Assembly: GCF_000740775.1 (NCBI RefSeq)
Contig: NZ_JFGS01000006.1
Span: forward strand, 62,001 to 126,000
Direction: 5' to 3'
Source of the DNA: Haematobacter missouriensis
Lineage (GTDB): Bacteria > Pseudomonadota > Alphaproteobacteria > Rhodobacterales > Rhodobacteraceae
Length of the DNA stretch: 64,000 nucleotides
Shown: piece by piece, positions 1-9,394 of the stretch
Numbering within the stretch: position 1 is the first letter of the stretch
How the letters are laid out: every line of letters begins with the position of its first letter
Made by a program: the position numbers and the translations under genes
The notes under the pieces: model-generated
What the model was told of the DNA's origin: nothing
Seen by the model: the letters and a program-made list of their open reading frames with translations, nothing else
Database searches by the model: none

Positions 1-54
1 GTGGTGGTCATGGCGCTCTTCGAGCGTCGCAGGAAGGCGCCCGCTGCAGCCTGA
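1..54 (+). CDS. 3' end of an unidentified protein (partial)
   Basis: Reading from base 1, the frame gives a short hydrophobic stretch, then a basic tail (VVVMALFERRRKAPAAA) and a TGA at 52-54. A hydrophobic-then-basic end suits the last helix of a membrane protein. A TRAP transporter subunit would fit beside a DctB/DctD pair, but that rests only on context. The gene starts outside the window, so its identity cannot be read here. Confidence 0.4.
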   Translation: MVVMALFERRRKAPAAA

Positions 55-93
55 GTGCTTGGCCGGCAACGCTGTCGGCCCCATACTCCACAG

Positions 94-125
94 GGCGTCC
101 GGGGAACCGGGCGCCTCTTTCGTTT
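94..125 (+). terminator. Intrinsic terminator before dctB
   Basis: GGCGTCCGG (94-102) pairs with CCGGGCGCC (107-115) through a GGAA tetraloop, with one G-T wobble. It is followed at once by the T-rich TCTTTCGTTT. It lies between the TGA at 54 and the dctB start at 139, so it probably ends the upstream transcript. Confidence 0.65.
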
Positions 126-138
126 CCGGGAGCCGTCC

Positions 139-1950
139 ATGATGCGCCGTATCCTTGTCGCCGGAACCTGCCTGCTTCTCATCCTGTTATCGGTCTGGCA
201 GGCGAGGTGCATCGCGCTCCGACACTATCTGGAGGCGGACCGGCAGCGGGCCGAAACGGCGCTCCGGCTTACCACGGGGGCGATGACCGGATATCTCGCG
301 CGCTACGAAGTTGCGCCCGAGTTGCTTGCCGCTCTGGATCAGGTGCAGGCGCTGGCGGCCGATCCCGACAACCCTGCCCGCGCCGCCGAGATAAACACGA
401 TGCTTACGGAGCGGAATGCCGCGCTTCAGGCATCCGACATCTATGTCATAGGGCGTGACGGCGTGACACTGGCCGCCAGTAACCACGACCGGCCCGACAG
501 TTTCGTGGGCCAGAACTTCAGCTACCGGCCCTATTTTCAGGACGCGATCTCCGGGCGGCTCGCGCGGTTCTACGGGATCGGCACTACATCCGGCCTCCGG
601 GGATACTACTTCTCCGCGCCGATCCGCCTGGGTGGGGATATCCTGGGCGTGGTCACGGTGAAGATCGGCCTCGACGCGCTGGAGGAGAGTTGGTCGGGCA
701 GCGAATATCGTATTTTCGTCACCGATCCCGAGGGCGTCGTGTTCATGTCCTCGGTGCCGGAGTGGCTCTACGGAGGCCTCATGCCGCTGACGCAGGACAG
801 GGTGGCGCGGGAGGAAGCCTCCCGCCGTTATGCGGGGGAGCGGCTCTTTCCCCTTCCGCTCACGCGGCACTCGGCGGTGGCGGTAGAGACGCTGCGCGAG
901 ACGGGCGGACAGCGCAACGACTACACTGCTGTGGCGCAGGTCTCGTCCGACGCTGGCTGGCAGGTTCATGTCCTGCTCGACAGCGCCTCCGCCCGGGCAC
1001 AGGCAGCGCTTGCGGCACTGGCAACGGGGCTTCTGATCTGCCTGCTGCTTTCCGCGGCCATTGTCCTCTGGCAGCGTAGTGCAGGCCAGCGGGAACGGCT
1101 GGCGCTGCAGGAACGCGCCCGTGCGCATCTGGAGCACCGTGTCGCACGCCGGACATCCGCGCTCAATGCCGCGAACCTTCGGCTGGAGGCGGAGATCGCG
1201 GAGCGCCGGGAGACGGAGAACGAGCTTCGCCGCACACAGGCGAGCCTCGTTCAGGCGGGCAAGCTCGCCGCACTGGGTCAGATGGCCGCCGCCCTGTCTC
1301 ACGAACTCAACCAGCCGCTGGCTGCGGCGCGGAACTACGCCGATAACGCGATGACCCTGATCGACAGGCAGGATCTTCCCCGCGCGCGCGACAACGTGGG
1401 GCGTATCCATGCTCTTGTGGATCGCATGACTTCCATCGGCCAGCACCTCCGCAACATCGCCCGGAACCCGGAGGAGAAGCTCGGACCGGTCGATCTCGCG
1501 TCGCTCATGGACGAAACCCGCGCCATCGTCGCCCCCCGGCTGGAGGCGACGGGCGCTGAGCTGGAAGTCGAGATCACGCCCGATCTTCCTGCGCTCCGTG
1601 CCGGGGCGACGCGCCTTCAACAGGTGCTGGTCAATCTTATTGGCAATGCCGCTGACGCGGCTGCGGAAGCGGAGGACCGCCGCATCCGTTTGACGGCACG
1701 TGTGGAAGATGGCCTTGCCGTCATCCGGGTGCGGGATCACGGGCCGGGGGTGCCCGCGGCGATCATCGACCGGATCTTCGATCCGTTCTTCACCACGAAG
1801 CGGGTGGGGGCGGGCCTTGGGCTGGGTCTTTCCATCTCCTATAACATCGTCAAGGATTTCGGCGGCGATCTCCGGGTGACGAACACCGGCGACGGCGCGG
1901 AATTCGCAGTCATCTTGAACGTGGCGGAGCGACGGGGAGCGGCGGCGTGA
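139..1950 (+). CDS. dctB: C4-dicarboxylate-type sensor histidine kinase DctB
   Basis: A 603-residue membrane sensor kinase. One hydrophobic helix lies at about residues 5-24 and a second at about 291-312. Between them is a periplasmic region of about 265 residues with the Cache/PAS-like look of DctB (SNHDRPDSFVGQNFSYRPYF). A coiled linker follows, then the H-box HELNQPLAAARNYADNA with phospho-acceptor His388. The N-box (LIGNAADA) and G-boxes (DHGPGVP, FTTKRVGAGLGLGLS) are intact. The ATG at 139 was chosen because it opens directly on the first membrane helix; the frame is open further upstream, but that part overlaps the terminator. The stop overlaps the start of the regulator gene, as in other dctBD pairs. 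The ligand is inferred from family likeness and not proven. Confidence 0.85.
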   Translation: MMRRILVAGTCLLLILLSVWQARCIALRHYLEADRQRAETALRLTTGAMTGYLARYEVAPELLAALDQVQALAADPDNPARAAEINTMLTERNAALQASDIYVIGRDGVTLAASNHDRPDSFVGQNFSYRPYFQDAISGRLARFYGIGTTSGLRGYYFSAPIRLGGDILGVVTVKIGLDALEESWSGSEYRIFVTDPEGVVFMSSVPEWLYGGLMPLTQDRVAREEASRRYAGERLFPLPLTRHSAVAVETLRETGGQRNDYTAVAQVSSDAGWQVHVLLDSASARAQAALAALATGLLICLLLSAAIVLWQRSAGQRERLALQERARAHLEHRVARRTSALNAANLRLEAEIAERRETENELRRTQASLVQAGKLAALGQMAAALSHELNQPLAAARNYADNAMTLIDRQDLPRARDNVGRIHALVDRMTSIGQHLRNIARNPEEKLGPVDLASLMDETRAIVAPRLEATGAELEVEITPDLPALRAGATRLQQVLVNLIGNAADAAAEAEDRRIRLTARVEDGLAVIRVRDHGPGVPAAIIDRIFDPFFTTKRVGAGLGLGLSISYNIVKDFGGDLRVTNTGDGAEFAVILNVAERRGAAA

Positions 1951-3320
1951 GCATTATGCGGATATTGCTGGCCGACGACGATGCGGAGATGCGTCATTCC
2001 ACGGCGGAAGGGCTGGACCTTGCAGGTTTCCAGGTGGAGGCATTTGCCTCCGCCGAGGAGGTTCTGGCCCTTGCGGCACCCGGGTTCAACGGCGTCATCG
2101 CCAGCGACATCCGCATGCCCGGCATGGATGGCATGACCCTTCTGGATCGCGTGCGGGAGATCGACGCGGAAATCCCCGTGATCCTCATCACCGGCCATGC
2201 GGAGGTGCAGCTCGCCGTCGAGGCCATGCGGCGCGGTGCCTACGACTTCATTGAGAAGCCCTTCACCATGCAGTCGCTGGTCGCGGTGCTGCGCCGCGCG
2301 CTCGACCATCGGGGGCTGGTGCTGGAGAATCGACGACTCCGTGCGGCTGCGGGCAAGCGGGACGATATCGAAACCCGCGTGCCGGGCCGCTCTCAGGGGA
2401 TGGTGGACCTGCGCTACCGGCTACGCGCCATCGGCGCCTCGGACGCCGACGCGCTCATCATCGGGCCGACGGGGGCAGGCAAGGAGGTCGTCGCGCGGGC
2501 GATGCACGACCTGTCCTCCCGCGCGCAGCGGCCCTTTATCGCGATCGATTGTGCCGCCTTGCCCGTGACGCTGATCGAAAGCGAGCTGTTCGGCCATGAG
2601 ATCGGCGCCTTTCCGGGGGCGCTGCGGTCGCGGTTCGGAAAGTTCGAACATGCCCGCGGGGGGACGATCCTGCTCGATGAGATCGGCTCCATGCCCTTTG
2701 ATCTTCAGGCCAAGCTGCTGCGGGTGCTGGAGGCGCGGGTCATCACCCGGCTGGGGTCGCACGATGCCATTCCACTCGATGTCCGCTTCATTGCCACCAG
2801 CAAGGTCGATCTGGCGGAGGAGGTGGCTGCAGGCCGCTTCCGGGAGGATCTCTACTACCGGCTGAACGTCGCGACGATCCGGCTGCCTTCATTGGCGGAG
2901 CGCCGGGAGGATATACCGCTCCTCTTCCTCCACCTTGCGCGCGAAGCGGCGGCGCGGCATGGCGTGGCGGAGCGAGAGTCTCCGCCTGGTCTGCTGGCCA
3001 CGCTCTCCAGCCGCGACTGGCCCGGAAATGTGCGCGAACTGCGCAATGCCGCTGAACGCTTCGTGCTCGGCATCGAGGGCATGGAGAGTGCGGCGGGCGA
3101 GGGCGCCCGGCTGTCGGATCGGGTGGCGCAATTCGAGCGGAGCCTCATATCCGGCGCGATCAGTGCAAACGGGGGCCGGTTGAAGCCTGTCTATGAAGCG
3201 CTCGGGATTTCTCGCAAGACGCTCTATGAGAAGATGCAGAAATATGGTCTGGACAGAAAGCTTTTGTCGGAAACGGCAGAGGGCGCGGAGCTGGAACCCG
3301 AATTTTCCGTCCGGCAATAA
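1947..3320 (+). CDS. dctD: Sigma-54-dependent response regulator, DctD-like
   Basis: A 457-residue NtrC-family protein. The receiver domain has phospho-acceptor Asp54 (IASDIRMPGMDG). The AAA+ domain has Walker A GPTGAGKE at 173-180 and Walker B ILLDE at 241-245, with a conserved REDLYYRLNV segment. A Fis-type helix-turn-helix ends the protein (NGGRLKPVYEALGISRKTLYEKM). It overlaps dctB by four bases, so the two are co-translated partners. One odd point: the loop that contacts sigma-54, normally GAFTGA, reads GAFPGA at residues 220-225. The likely role is switching on dicarboxylate (TRAP or DctA) transport genes when DctB signals. The targets are not in the window. Confidence 0.85.
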   Translation: MSIMRILLADDDAEMRHSTAEGLDLAGFQVEAFASAEEVLALAAPGFNGVIASDIRMPGMDGMTLLDRVREIDAEIPVILITGHAEVQLAVEAMRRGAYDFIEKPFTMQSLVAVLRRALDHRGLVLENRRLRAAAGKRDDIETRVPGRSQGMVDLRYRLRAIGASDADALIIGPTGAGKEVVARAMHDLSSRAQRPFIAIDCAALPVTLIESELFGHEIGAFPGALRSRFGKFEHARGGTILLDEIGSMPFDLQAKLLRVLEARVITRLGSHDAIPLDVRFIATSKVDLAEEVAAGRFREDLYYRLNVATIRLPSLAERREDIPLLFLHLAREAAARHGVAERESPPGLLATLSSRDWPGNVRELRNAAERFVLGIEGMESAAGEGARLSDRVAQFERSLISGAISANGGRLKPVYEALGISRKTLYEKMQKYGLDRKLLSETAEGAELEPEFSVRQ

Positions 3321-4299
3321 AGTTCTGTTGGCATGTCGTTTCCGCAGTATCCGCCTTTCCCCAAGGGTGCGGCCAATCGGCGCCGCTGAGGAGAGTTACC
3401 AGACAAGGCAATCATCCGCCGCTTGGCGATGATTATCGGTTTGGCAATTGCCGCAAGACTAGCCCATGCGGCAGATCACGATGATCGTGCCCTTCTAGCA
3501 AGCTGCCGAAAAAGTCCCGAAATGCAGGCCTAGGTGCCGGAAATCGAAAAATCGGCCCGGAATTGCCTGGAAGTATATGGATTTCCGGTTGGATTTCGTC
3601 AGATGATGAACGATTTCCGCTCCAAAACGGGCCAAAAAGCGTTTTTCAGCAGCCTGCTAAGCGTGTGGTCCGATCAATACAGTCGCGCGGCTCGTGTGGC
3701 CGCGATCGCTCGGGATGGTGCAAAGCTGACGGCGCTGATGATCATTCGGCTCATCGTTCCCGGCCCCAATGTGGCGACGGAGCAACCCGCGCCCGGCTGA
3801 GGGATGATCGCTTCGATCTGACCCTGCAACTTGATGCTTGTCATACTGAACGTACCGCTGATCGGGCTGTTGGCAAAGGGTGTCTTGTCGCCTGCCGTTT
3901 TTCTCATCATGGTCTCACGCTTCAGTCGGTGCTTATGGTGTAGTCTCCAAAGACCTTCGCCTCTATGTCGTCGCGGCCTCTGCTCTCCCCGCCTTATGTC
4001 ATGGCCATGCTGGGGCTGGTGCCCGCGCTGCTGGCCCGGGCTTCGTCTTCAGTCCCATGATCGAGGGGCGCCTGCGTCGACCGTGATCCTGTTGCGGGGC
4101 GATCCCATGACATCCGTCAACCGGCCGATGGGTATGAAGCTGCTGCCGCTGGCCTTGCTGGTCCTGCCCAATATCCACTGCAATCGGGAAGAGGTGCGCG
4201 GGCAGGAACGAACTCGATCCGGTTCTGCTTCGGGCTAGGGTCTTTTCCCCGGTGCCGGGCCTGTGGTAGCACGGGCCCGGATTTTCCCGGAGAGATGAC
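3321..4299. other. About 980 bp with no recognisable gene
   Basis: Only short open frames occur here, on both strands, and none resembles a known family. Apart from the inverted-repeat element at 3496-3659, I find no gene, RNA or clear promoter. The stretch between dctD and pheS reads like decayed or imported DNA. Short frames around 3830-4240 could be remnants of an old gene, but no motif supports that. Confidence 0.6.
3496..3659. mobile_element. MITE-like inverted-repeat element, copy 1
   Basis: The left end TAGCAAGCTGCCGAAAAA is an imperfect inverted repeat of the right end, which reads TAGCAGGCTGCTGAAAAA on the other strand (16 of 18 match). About 164 bp lie between the outer ends, with no complete gene. 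The same end sequence recurs at 42525-42687 and 47266-47581. Such ends belong to insertion sequences, possibly IS5- or IS1182-type, though I cannot settle the parent from these remnants. Confidence 0.6.
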
Positions 4300-5382
4300 A
4301 TGGACGGTTTGGACGCACTGAGGGGCAGGTATCTCGACGGCATCGCCGGGGCGTCGGATGAGTCGTCGCTGGAGGATATCCGCCTTGCCGCGCTGGGCAA
4401 GAAGGGCGAGATCAGTCTGAAGATGCGCGAACTGGGCAAGATGACCCCGGAGGAACGCCAGACCACCGGCGCCGCGCTGAACCGCCTGAAGGACGAGATC
4501 GATGCCGCCCTTCGCGCCCGCAAGACCGCTCTTGGCGATGCGGCGCTCGACGCCCGGCTGAAGGCGGAGTGGTTGGATGTCACCCTGCCCGGCCGCCCGC
4601 GCCGTCAGGGCACGATCCATCCCGTGAGCCAGGTGACGGAGGAGGTCACCGCCATCTTCGCCGACATGGGCTTCGCCGTGGCGGAAGGCCCGCAGGTGGA
4701 GAGCGACTGGTACAATTTCGACGCGCTGAACATCGCGCCGGAGCACCCCGCCCGGCAAGAGCATGACACGTTCTTCATGGCGCGCGATCCGGGCGACAAC
4801 CGTCCGCCGAACGTGCTGCGGACCCATACCTCGCCCGTGCAGATCCGCGCGATGCAGGAACGGGGCGCCCCGCTTCGCGTCATCTGTCCGGGGCGCGTCT
4901 ATCGCATGGACATGGATCAGACCCACACGCCGATGTTCCATCAGGTCGAGGGGCTGGCGCTCGGCCGCGACATCAACATGGCCAACCTCAAATGGGTGCT
5001 GGAGGAGTTCTGCCGCGCCTTCTTCGAGGTGGACAGCGTGGAACTGCGCTTCCGCGCCTCGCACTTCCCCTTCACTGAACCCTCGGCGGAGGTCGATATC
5101 CGCTGCTCCTGGGAGGGTGGCCAGCTCAAGATCGGCGAAGGCGACTCGTGGCTCGAAATCCTCGGCTCCGGCATGGTCCATCCGAAGGTTCTGGCCGCCG
5201 GCGGCATCGACCCGAACGAATGGCAGGGCTTCGCCTTCGGCATGGGCATCGACCGGATCGCCATGCTGAAATACGGCATCCCCGACCTGCGCGCTTTCTT
5301 CGAGAGCGACCTGCGGTGGCTCAGGCACTACGGCTTCGCTGCGCTCGACGTGCCGGGGATTGTGGGCGGGTTGAGCAGGTGA
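4300..5382 (+). CDS. pheS: Phenylalanine--tRNA ligase alpha subunit
   Basis: A 360-residue class II synthetase subunit that attaches phenylalanine to tRNA-Phe as a heterotetramer with PheT. The N-terminal part is the coiled-coil arm ([17 protein letters not shown]). The catalytic part has the [16 protein letters not shown] segment, motif 2 near [20 protein letters not shown], and motif 3 [18 protein letters not shown]. The length matches the family norm. Its partner pheT lies about 450 bp downstream, separated by a small membrane gene. Confidence 0.97.
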   Translation: MDGLDALRGRYLDGIAGASDESSLEDIRLAALGKKGEISLKMRELGKMTPEERQTTGAALNRLKDEIDAALRARKTALGDAALDARLKAEWLDVTLPGRPRRQGTIHPVSQVTEEVTAIFADMGFAVAEGPQVESDWYNFDALNIAPEHPARQEHDTFFMARDPGDNRPPNVLRTHTSPVQIRAMQERGAPLRVICPGRVYRMDMDQTHTPMFHQVEGLALGRDINMANLKWVLEEFCRAFFEVDSVELRFRASHFPFTEPSAEVDIRCSWEGGQLKIGEGDSWLEILGSGMVHPKVLAAGGIDPNEWQGFAFGMGIDRIAMLKYGIPDLRAFFESDLRWLRHYGFAALDVPGIVGGLSR

Positions 5383-5395
5383 GACGCTCAGGGAA

Positions 5396-5788
5396 ATGAT
5401 ATTCGGAAAGTTTGGCATTCAGCTCGGTTCGAGCAATCTGGATTTGGAATCCAATCAGATTGGCTGGGAACGTGCAAAAGCTATCTTTGAATCATTCTTT
5501 TCCCTGATTGAGGCCGGCGTGGTTTTGGGAGCCCTAAGAGCAGCCATGTCCCAGTTGGATTCGTGGACGCTGACGGCGCTTTGGATCTCAGGGTATACTG
5601 CACTGGCTCTGTATGTTCTAACGGGAGCGAGTTATTTTGTTGCGGCCTCCTATGCCCATTTCGGATGGTCCGGCGAAAATCGATGGGTAAAGCGTTCCTT
5701 CAGAACAATAACGGCTCTTATTGCTTTGGCTGTTCCCTACGTGGTTGATGGCCTCGCCTCACAAGCAATTACGGCTGCCTTGAAGTAG
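5396..5788 (+). CDS. Hypothetical small membrane protein between pheS and pheT
   Basis: A 130-residue protein of no family I can name. It has two or three hydrophobic segments, around residues 38-50, 55-85 (WISGYTALALYVLTGASYFV) and 103-118. A polar N-terminus comes first, so it is probably an inner-membrane protein. Base composition is clearly AT-richer than pheS and pheT on either side and codon choice differs, which suggests acquisition from elsewhere. It begins 13 bp after pheS and ends 40 bp before pheT, so it must be on the same transcript. Continuous frame and tight spacing support it as a real gene, but no function can be inferred. Confidence 0.7.
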   Translation: MIFGKFGIQLGSSNLDLESNQIGWERAKAIFESFFSLIEAGVVLGALRAAMSQLDSWTLTALWISGYTALALYVLTGASYFVAASYAHFGWSGENRWVKRSFRTITALIALAVPYVVDGLASQAITAALK

Positions 5789-5828
5789 CAAAGGTTGGGT
5801 GCCCGGTGGGCTTGATGGAAAGAAAAAT

Positions 5829-8234
5829 ATGAAATTCACCCTCTCCTGGCTGAAAGACCATCTCGACACCACGGCCACCGTCGAGGAAATCGCCGAGACG
5901 CTGACCGATCTCGGGCTTGAGGTGGAGGAGGTCTCGAACCCCGCCGCCCGGCTGAAACCCTTCACGCTGGCGAAGGTGCTTCATGCCGAGCAGCATCCCG
6001 ATGCCGACCGGCTCCGCGTCTGTCGTGTACTGACGGATGAGGGCGAGAAGCAGATCGTCTGCGGTGCGCCCAATGCGCGGGCGGGGATCACCGTCGTGCT
6101 GGTGAAGCCCGGTGACTATGTGCCGGGGCTCGACATCACGCTCGGCGTGGGCAAGATCCGCGGCGTGGAAAGCCATGGCATGATGGCCTCCGAACGCGAG
6201 CTGGAACTGTCGGACGAGCATGACGGGATCATCGAACTTCCCTCTGGCGGCGTCGGCGAGAAGTTCGTGGACTGGCTGGCAGAGAACCGCCCAGGCGCGG
6301 TCGACCCGATGTTCCATATCAAGATCACCCCCAACCGGCCCGATGCGCTGGGCGTGCGGGGCGTTGCGCGCGATCTGGCGGCGCGGGGCCTTGGAACGCT
6401 GAAGCCGCTGGCCGTCGAAAAGGTGCCGGGCGCTTTCCCGAACCCGATCCCGGTGAGCATCGATAGCAATACGCTGCCCTTCTGCCCGCTCTTTGCCGGG
6501 CGGGTGATCCGCGGGGTGAAGAACGGCCCTTCGCCCGCATGGATGCAGTCGCGGCTGAAGGCCATCGGTCTGCGGCCCATTTCCGCGCTGGTGGACATCA
6601 CCAATTACTTCACCTTCGATCTGAACCGCCCGCTGCATGTCTTCGACGCGGACAAGGTGAAGGGCACGCTCACCGTGCGCTCGGCCCGGGAGGGGGAAGA
6701 GCTGCTGGCGCTCGACGGCAAGAGCTACGCCCTGACGCCCGGCATCACGGTGATCTCCGATGATGCCGGTGTGGAGAGCCTGGGTGGTGTCATGGGGGGC
6801 GAGGCTTCGGGCTGCACGGAGGAGACGGTCAGCGTCTATCTGGAGGCTGCGTATTTCGACCCGATCCGCACGGCGACGACGGGTCGCGCGCTCAAGATCA
6901 TCTCGGACGCGCGCTACCGGTTCGAGCGAGGCATCGACCCGGCCTTCACGCTGGAGGGGATGGAGCTTGCGACGCGCATGATCCTCGACCTCTGCGGGGG
7001 TGAGGCGTCGGAGGTGCAGGTCGCCGGCGCGGTCCCCGACACCGCCCGCGCCTATCGCTGGCAGCCGGAGCGGATCATCAGCCTTGTTGGCATGGATATC
7101 CCCGCGACGGAGCAGAAGCGTACGCTGGAGGCGCTCGGCTTCACCTTCACGGGCGATATGGCCAGTCCCCCCTCCTGGCGCCCCGACGTGCTGGGAGAAG
7201 CCGATCTGGTGGAAGAGGTCGCGCGCGTGGCCTCCCTCACCAAGCTGCGGGGTCAGCCCCTGCCGCGGGCGACGGCGGGGGTGCCCAAGCCGATCCTCTC
7301 CCCCCGGCAACGGCGGGAGGGCGCGGCGCGGCGTACGGCTGCGACGCTCGGCTACAATGAATGCGTGACCTACAGTTTCATCTCCGAAGCGGCGGCGAAG
7401 TTGTTCGGCGGCGCCGCTCCGGCCACGCGAGTGGACAATCCGATCTCCTCGGCCATGACGCATCTGCGCCCGTCGCTCCTTCCCGGGCTTCTGGAGGCTG
7501 CGGCACGCAATCAGGCGCGCGGTTTCGCCGATCTGGCGTTCTTCGAAGTCGGGCCGGTGTTCACCGGCGGCGAACCGGGTGAGCAGGCGACGGAGATCTC
7601 TGGACTTCTGGTGGGCGAGGCTGTCGGGCGCGATGTGCATGGCGGCCGGCGCGGCTTCGACGTGTATGACGCCAAGGCGGATGCAGAGGCGATCCTGTCG
7701 GCAGCAGGCGCGCCGCAGCGGGTGCAGATCAGCCGCGACGCGGGCGACGCCTTCCATCCCGGTCGGTCCGGCCGCATCGGCCTTGGCAAGAACGCCATCG
7801 CCACTTTCGGCGAGGTGCATCCCCGCATCCTGCGCGCCTTCGACGTGAAGGGCCCGGCGGTCGCCTTTACCGTTCATCTCGATGCGATCCCGCTGCCGCG
7901 CGGCAAGGGCACGACGCGCCCTGCGCTCGTGCTCTCGGATCTGCAGGCAGTGGAGCGGGACTTCGCCTTCGTGATTGACAGCTCCGTGGAGGCCCTGACG
8001 CTCGTCAATGCCGCGCAGGGAGCGGACAAGGCACTGATTGGAGAAGTGCGCGTATTCGACGAATTCTCCGGCGAGAAGGCGGAGGCGCAGATGGGCGCGG
8101 GCAAGAAGAGCCTCGCCATCACCGTGCGCCTCCAGCCCAAGGATCGCACCTTGACGGAGGAAGAGATCGCTGCGGTTTCCGCCAAGATCGTGGAGAAGGT
8201 CGCGAAGGCCACGGGCGGTGCGTTGCGCGGCTGA
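5829..8234 (+). CDS. pheT: Phenylalanine--tRNA ligase beta subunit
   Basis: An 801-residue partner of PheS. It opens MKFTLSWLKDHLDTT. It then carries the tRNA-binding OB fold (EKQIVCGAPNARAGITVVLVKPGDYVPG), the B3/B4 editing domain, the B5 region (CGGEASEVQVAGAVPDTA), the catalytic-like core, and a C-terminal anticodon-binding ferredoxin-like domain (LSDLQAVERDFAFVID). The ATG at 5829 was chosen because it matches the family start and has a GGAAAG ribosome site just upstream; the frame is open 10 codons earlier without such a match. Full length, with no sign of damage. Confidence 0.97.
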   Translation: MKFTLSWLKDHLDTTATVEEIAETLTDLGLEVEEVSNPAARLKPFTLAKVLHAEQHPDADRLRVCRVLTDEGEKQIVCGAPNARAGITVVLVKPGDYVPGLDITLGVGKIRGVESHGMMASERELELSDEHDGIIELPSGGVGEKFVDWLAENRPGAVDPMFHIKITPNRPDALGVRGVARDLAARGLGTLKPLAVEKVPGAFPNPIPVSIDSNTLPFCPLFAGRVIRGVKNGPSPAWMQSRLKAIGLRPISALVDITNYFTFDLNRPLHVFDADKVKGTLTVRSAREGEELLALDGKSYALTPGITVISDDAGVESLGGVMGGEASGCTEETVSVYLEAAYFDPIRTATTGRALKIISDARYRFERGIDPAFTLEGMELATRMILDLCGGEASEVQVAGAVPDTARAYRWQPERIISLVGMDIPATEQKRTLEALGFTFTGDMASPPSWRPDVLGEADLVEEVARVASLTKLRGQPLPRATAGVPKPILSPRQRREGAARRTAATLGYNECVTYSFISEAAAKLFGGAAPATRVDNPISSAMTHLRPSLLPGLLEAAARNQARGFADLAFFEVGPVFTGGEPGEQATEISGLLVGEAVGRDVHGGRRGFDVYDAKADAEAILSAAGAPQRVQISRDAGDAFHPGRSGRIGLGKNAIATFGEVHPRILRAFDVKGPAVAFTVHLDAIPLPRGKGTTRPALVLSDLQAVERDFAFVIDSSVEALTLVNAAQGADKALIGEVRVFDEFSGEKAEAQMGAGKKSLAITVRLQPKDRTLTEEEIAAVSAKIVEKVAKATGGALRG

Positions 8235-8245
8235 CCTGACCGCCA

Positions 8246-8273
8246 CCCCGTCCGGCCCTCTGGCCGGGCGGGG
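8246..8273 (+). terminator. GC-rich hairpin after pheT (possible terminator)
   Basis: CCCCGTCCGGCC (8246-8257) pairs with GGCCGGGCGGGG (8262-8273) across a CTCT loop, with one wobble. It lies 11 bp after the pheT stop. No T tract follows, so it may be a weak terminator or an RNA-stabilising stem. Nothing else is seen up to the neuB start at 8366. Confidence 0.45.
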
Positions 8274-8365
8274 AGACGCCCGCGACCGGCGCAAATGTCG
8301 CGCAGCCTTGAAGACCGGCGTGGGATGACGCACATCTGGCCCGTGCAACAAGCCCGGATGATGCA

Positions 8366-9394
8366 ATGAAAATCGCCCACCGTGAGATCGGACCCGGCCA
8401 GCCGCCGCTGGTGATCGCCGAGATCGGGATCAACCATGGCGGCAGCCTCGCCGTCGCCAAGGAGATGGTCCGCCTCGCCGCCGCTTCGGGCTGCGAATGC
8501 ATCAAGCACCAGACGCACATCATCGAAGACGAGATGACGGAGGAGGCGAAGTCCATCTTCCCGCCGAATGCCGACGTCTCGATCTGGGAGGTGATGGAGC
8601 GAAACGCCTTGAGCCGCGAGGACGAGATCGCGCTCAAGAATTATACCGAAGGGCTGGGGATGATCTATCTCTCCACGCCCTTCTCCCGCGCGGCGGCTGA
8701 CTTCCTTCACGACATCGGTGTGCCCGCTTTCAAGATCGGCTCTGGTGAGGCCGACAACCTGCCGCTCATCCGCCACATCGCCCGTTTCGGCAAGCCGGTC
8801 ATCATGTCCACCGGGATGCAGACGATCCAGTCGGTCAGCGCCTCTGTGCGGATACTCGACGAAGCCGGGATCGAGTACGCGCTGCTCGAATGCACGAATC
8901 TCTATCCCTCCCCGGCGGAGATCGTGTCTCTTAAGGGCGTGACGGAATTGCGCGCTGCCTTCCCGAAGGCGGTCGTGGGTTTTTCCGACCATTCCATCGG
9001 GCCGGAGATGGCCCTGGCCTCCGTGGCCCTCGGTGCCTGTATTCTGGAGCGGCATTATACCGATACGCGCTATCGCATCGGGCCGGACATCATCAACTCC
9101 ATGGACCCGGCGGAGCTGCGCTTCCTCATCGACCGATCACGGGAGATATGGATTGCCGCGAACAACCCGAAGGAACGCACGCAGGCGGAGGAATCCGTCT
9201 ACGCCTTTGCACGCGGCAGCGTGGTGGCGGATCGCGATCTTCCCGAAGGCCATGTCCTCGCGGAGGCCGATATCTGGGCCCGCCGCCCCGGCTCGGGCGA
9301 AATTCCCGCCTATGAGTTCGATAGCGTGGTGGGCAAGCGGCTGACCCGCGCCGTCACCCGCAACACGCAACTGAAATGGGCGGACCTCGCATGA
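8366..9394 (+). CDS. neuB: N-acetylneuraminate (sialic acid) synthase family protein
   Basis: A 342-residue NeuB-type enzyme. It condenses phosphoenolpyruvate with an N-acetylhexosamine (ManNAc for Neu5Ac) to form a nonulosonic acid. The TIM-barrel part shows VIAEIGINHGG, KHQTHI, YLSTPFSRAAADFL, FKIGSGE, MSTGMQ and GFSDHSIG, all NeuB hallmarks. The C-terminal 65 residues are the SAF antifreeze-like domain (ARGSVVADRDLPEGHVL). It is the first gene of a same-strand cluster with neuC and neuA, giving a full route to a CMP-nonulosonate. Neu5Ac is the simplest reading because no bacillosamine or pseudaminic genes are nearby; legionaminate cannot be excluded. Confidence 0.9.
   Translation: MKIAHREIGPGQPPLVIAEIGINHGGSLAVAKEMVRLAAASGCECIKHQTHIIEDEMTEEAKSIFPPNADVSIWEVMERNALSREDEIALKNYTEGLGMIYLSTPFSRAAADFLHDIGVPAFKIGSGEADNLPLIRHIARFGKPVIMSTGMQTIQSVSASVRILDEAGIEYALLECTNLYPSPAEIVSLKGVTELRAAFPKAVVGFSDHSIGPEMALASVALGACILERHYTDTRYRIGPDIINSMDPAELRFLIDRSREIWIAANNPKERTQAEESVYAFARGSVVADRDLPEGHVLAEADIWARRPGSGEIPAYEFDSVVGKRLTRAVTRNTQLKWADLA

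Noticed and set aside
5769-8366. A long open frame on the minus strand opposite pheT
   Set aside because: It mirrors pheT codons in GC-rich DNA and has no family likeness.
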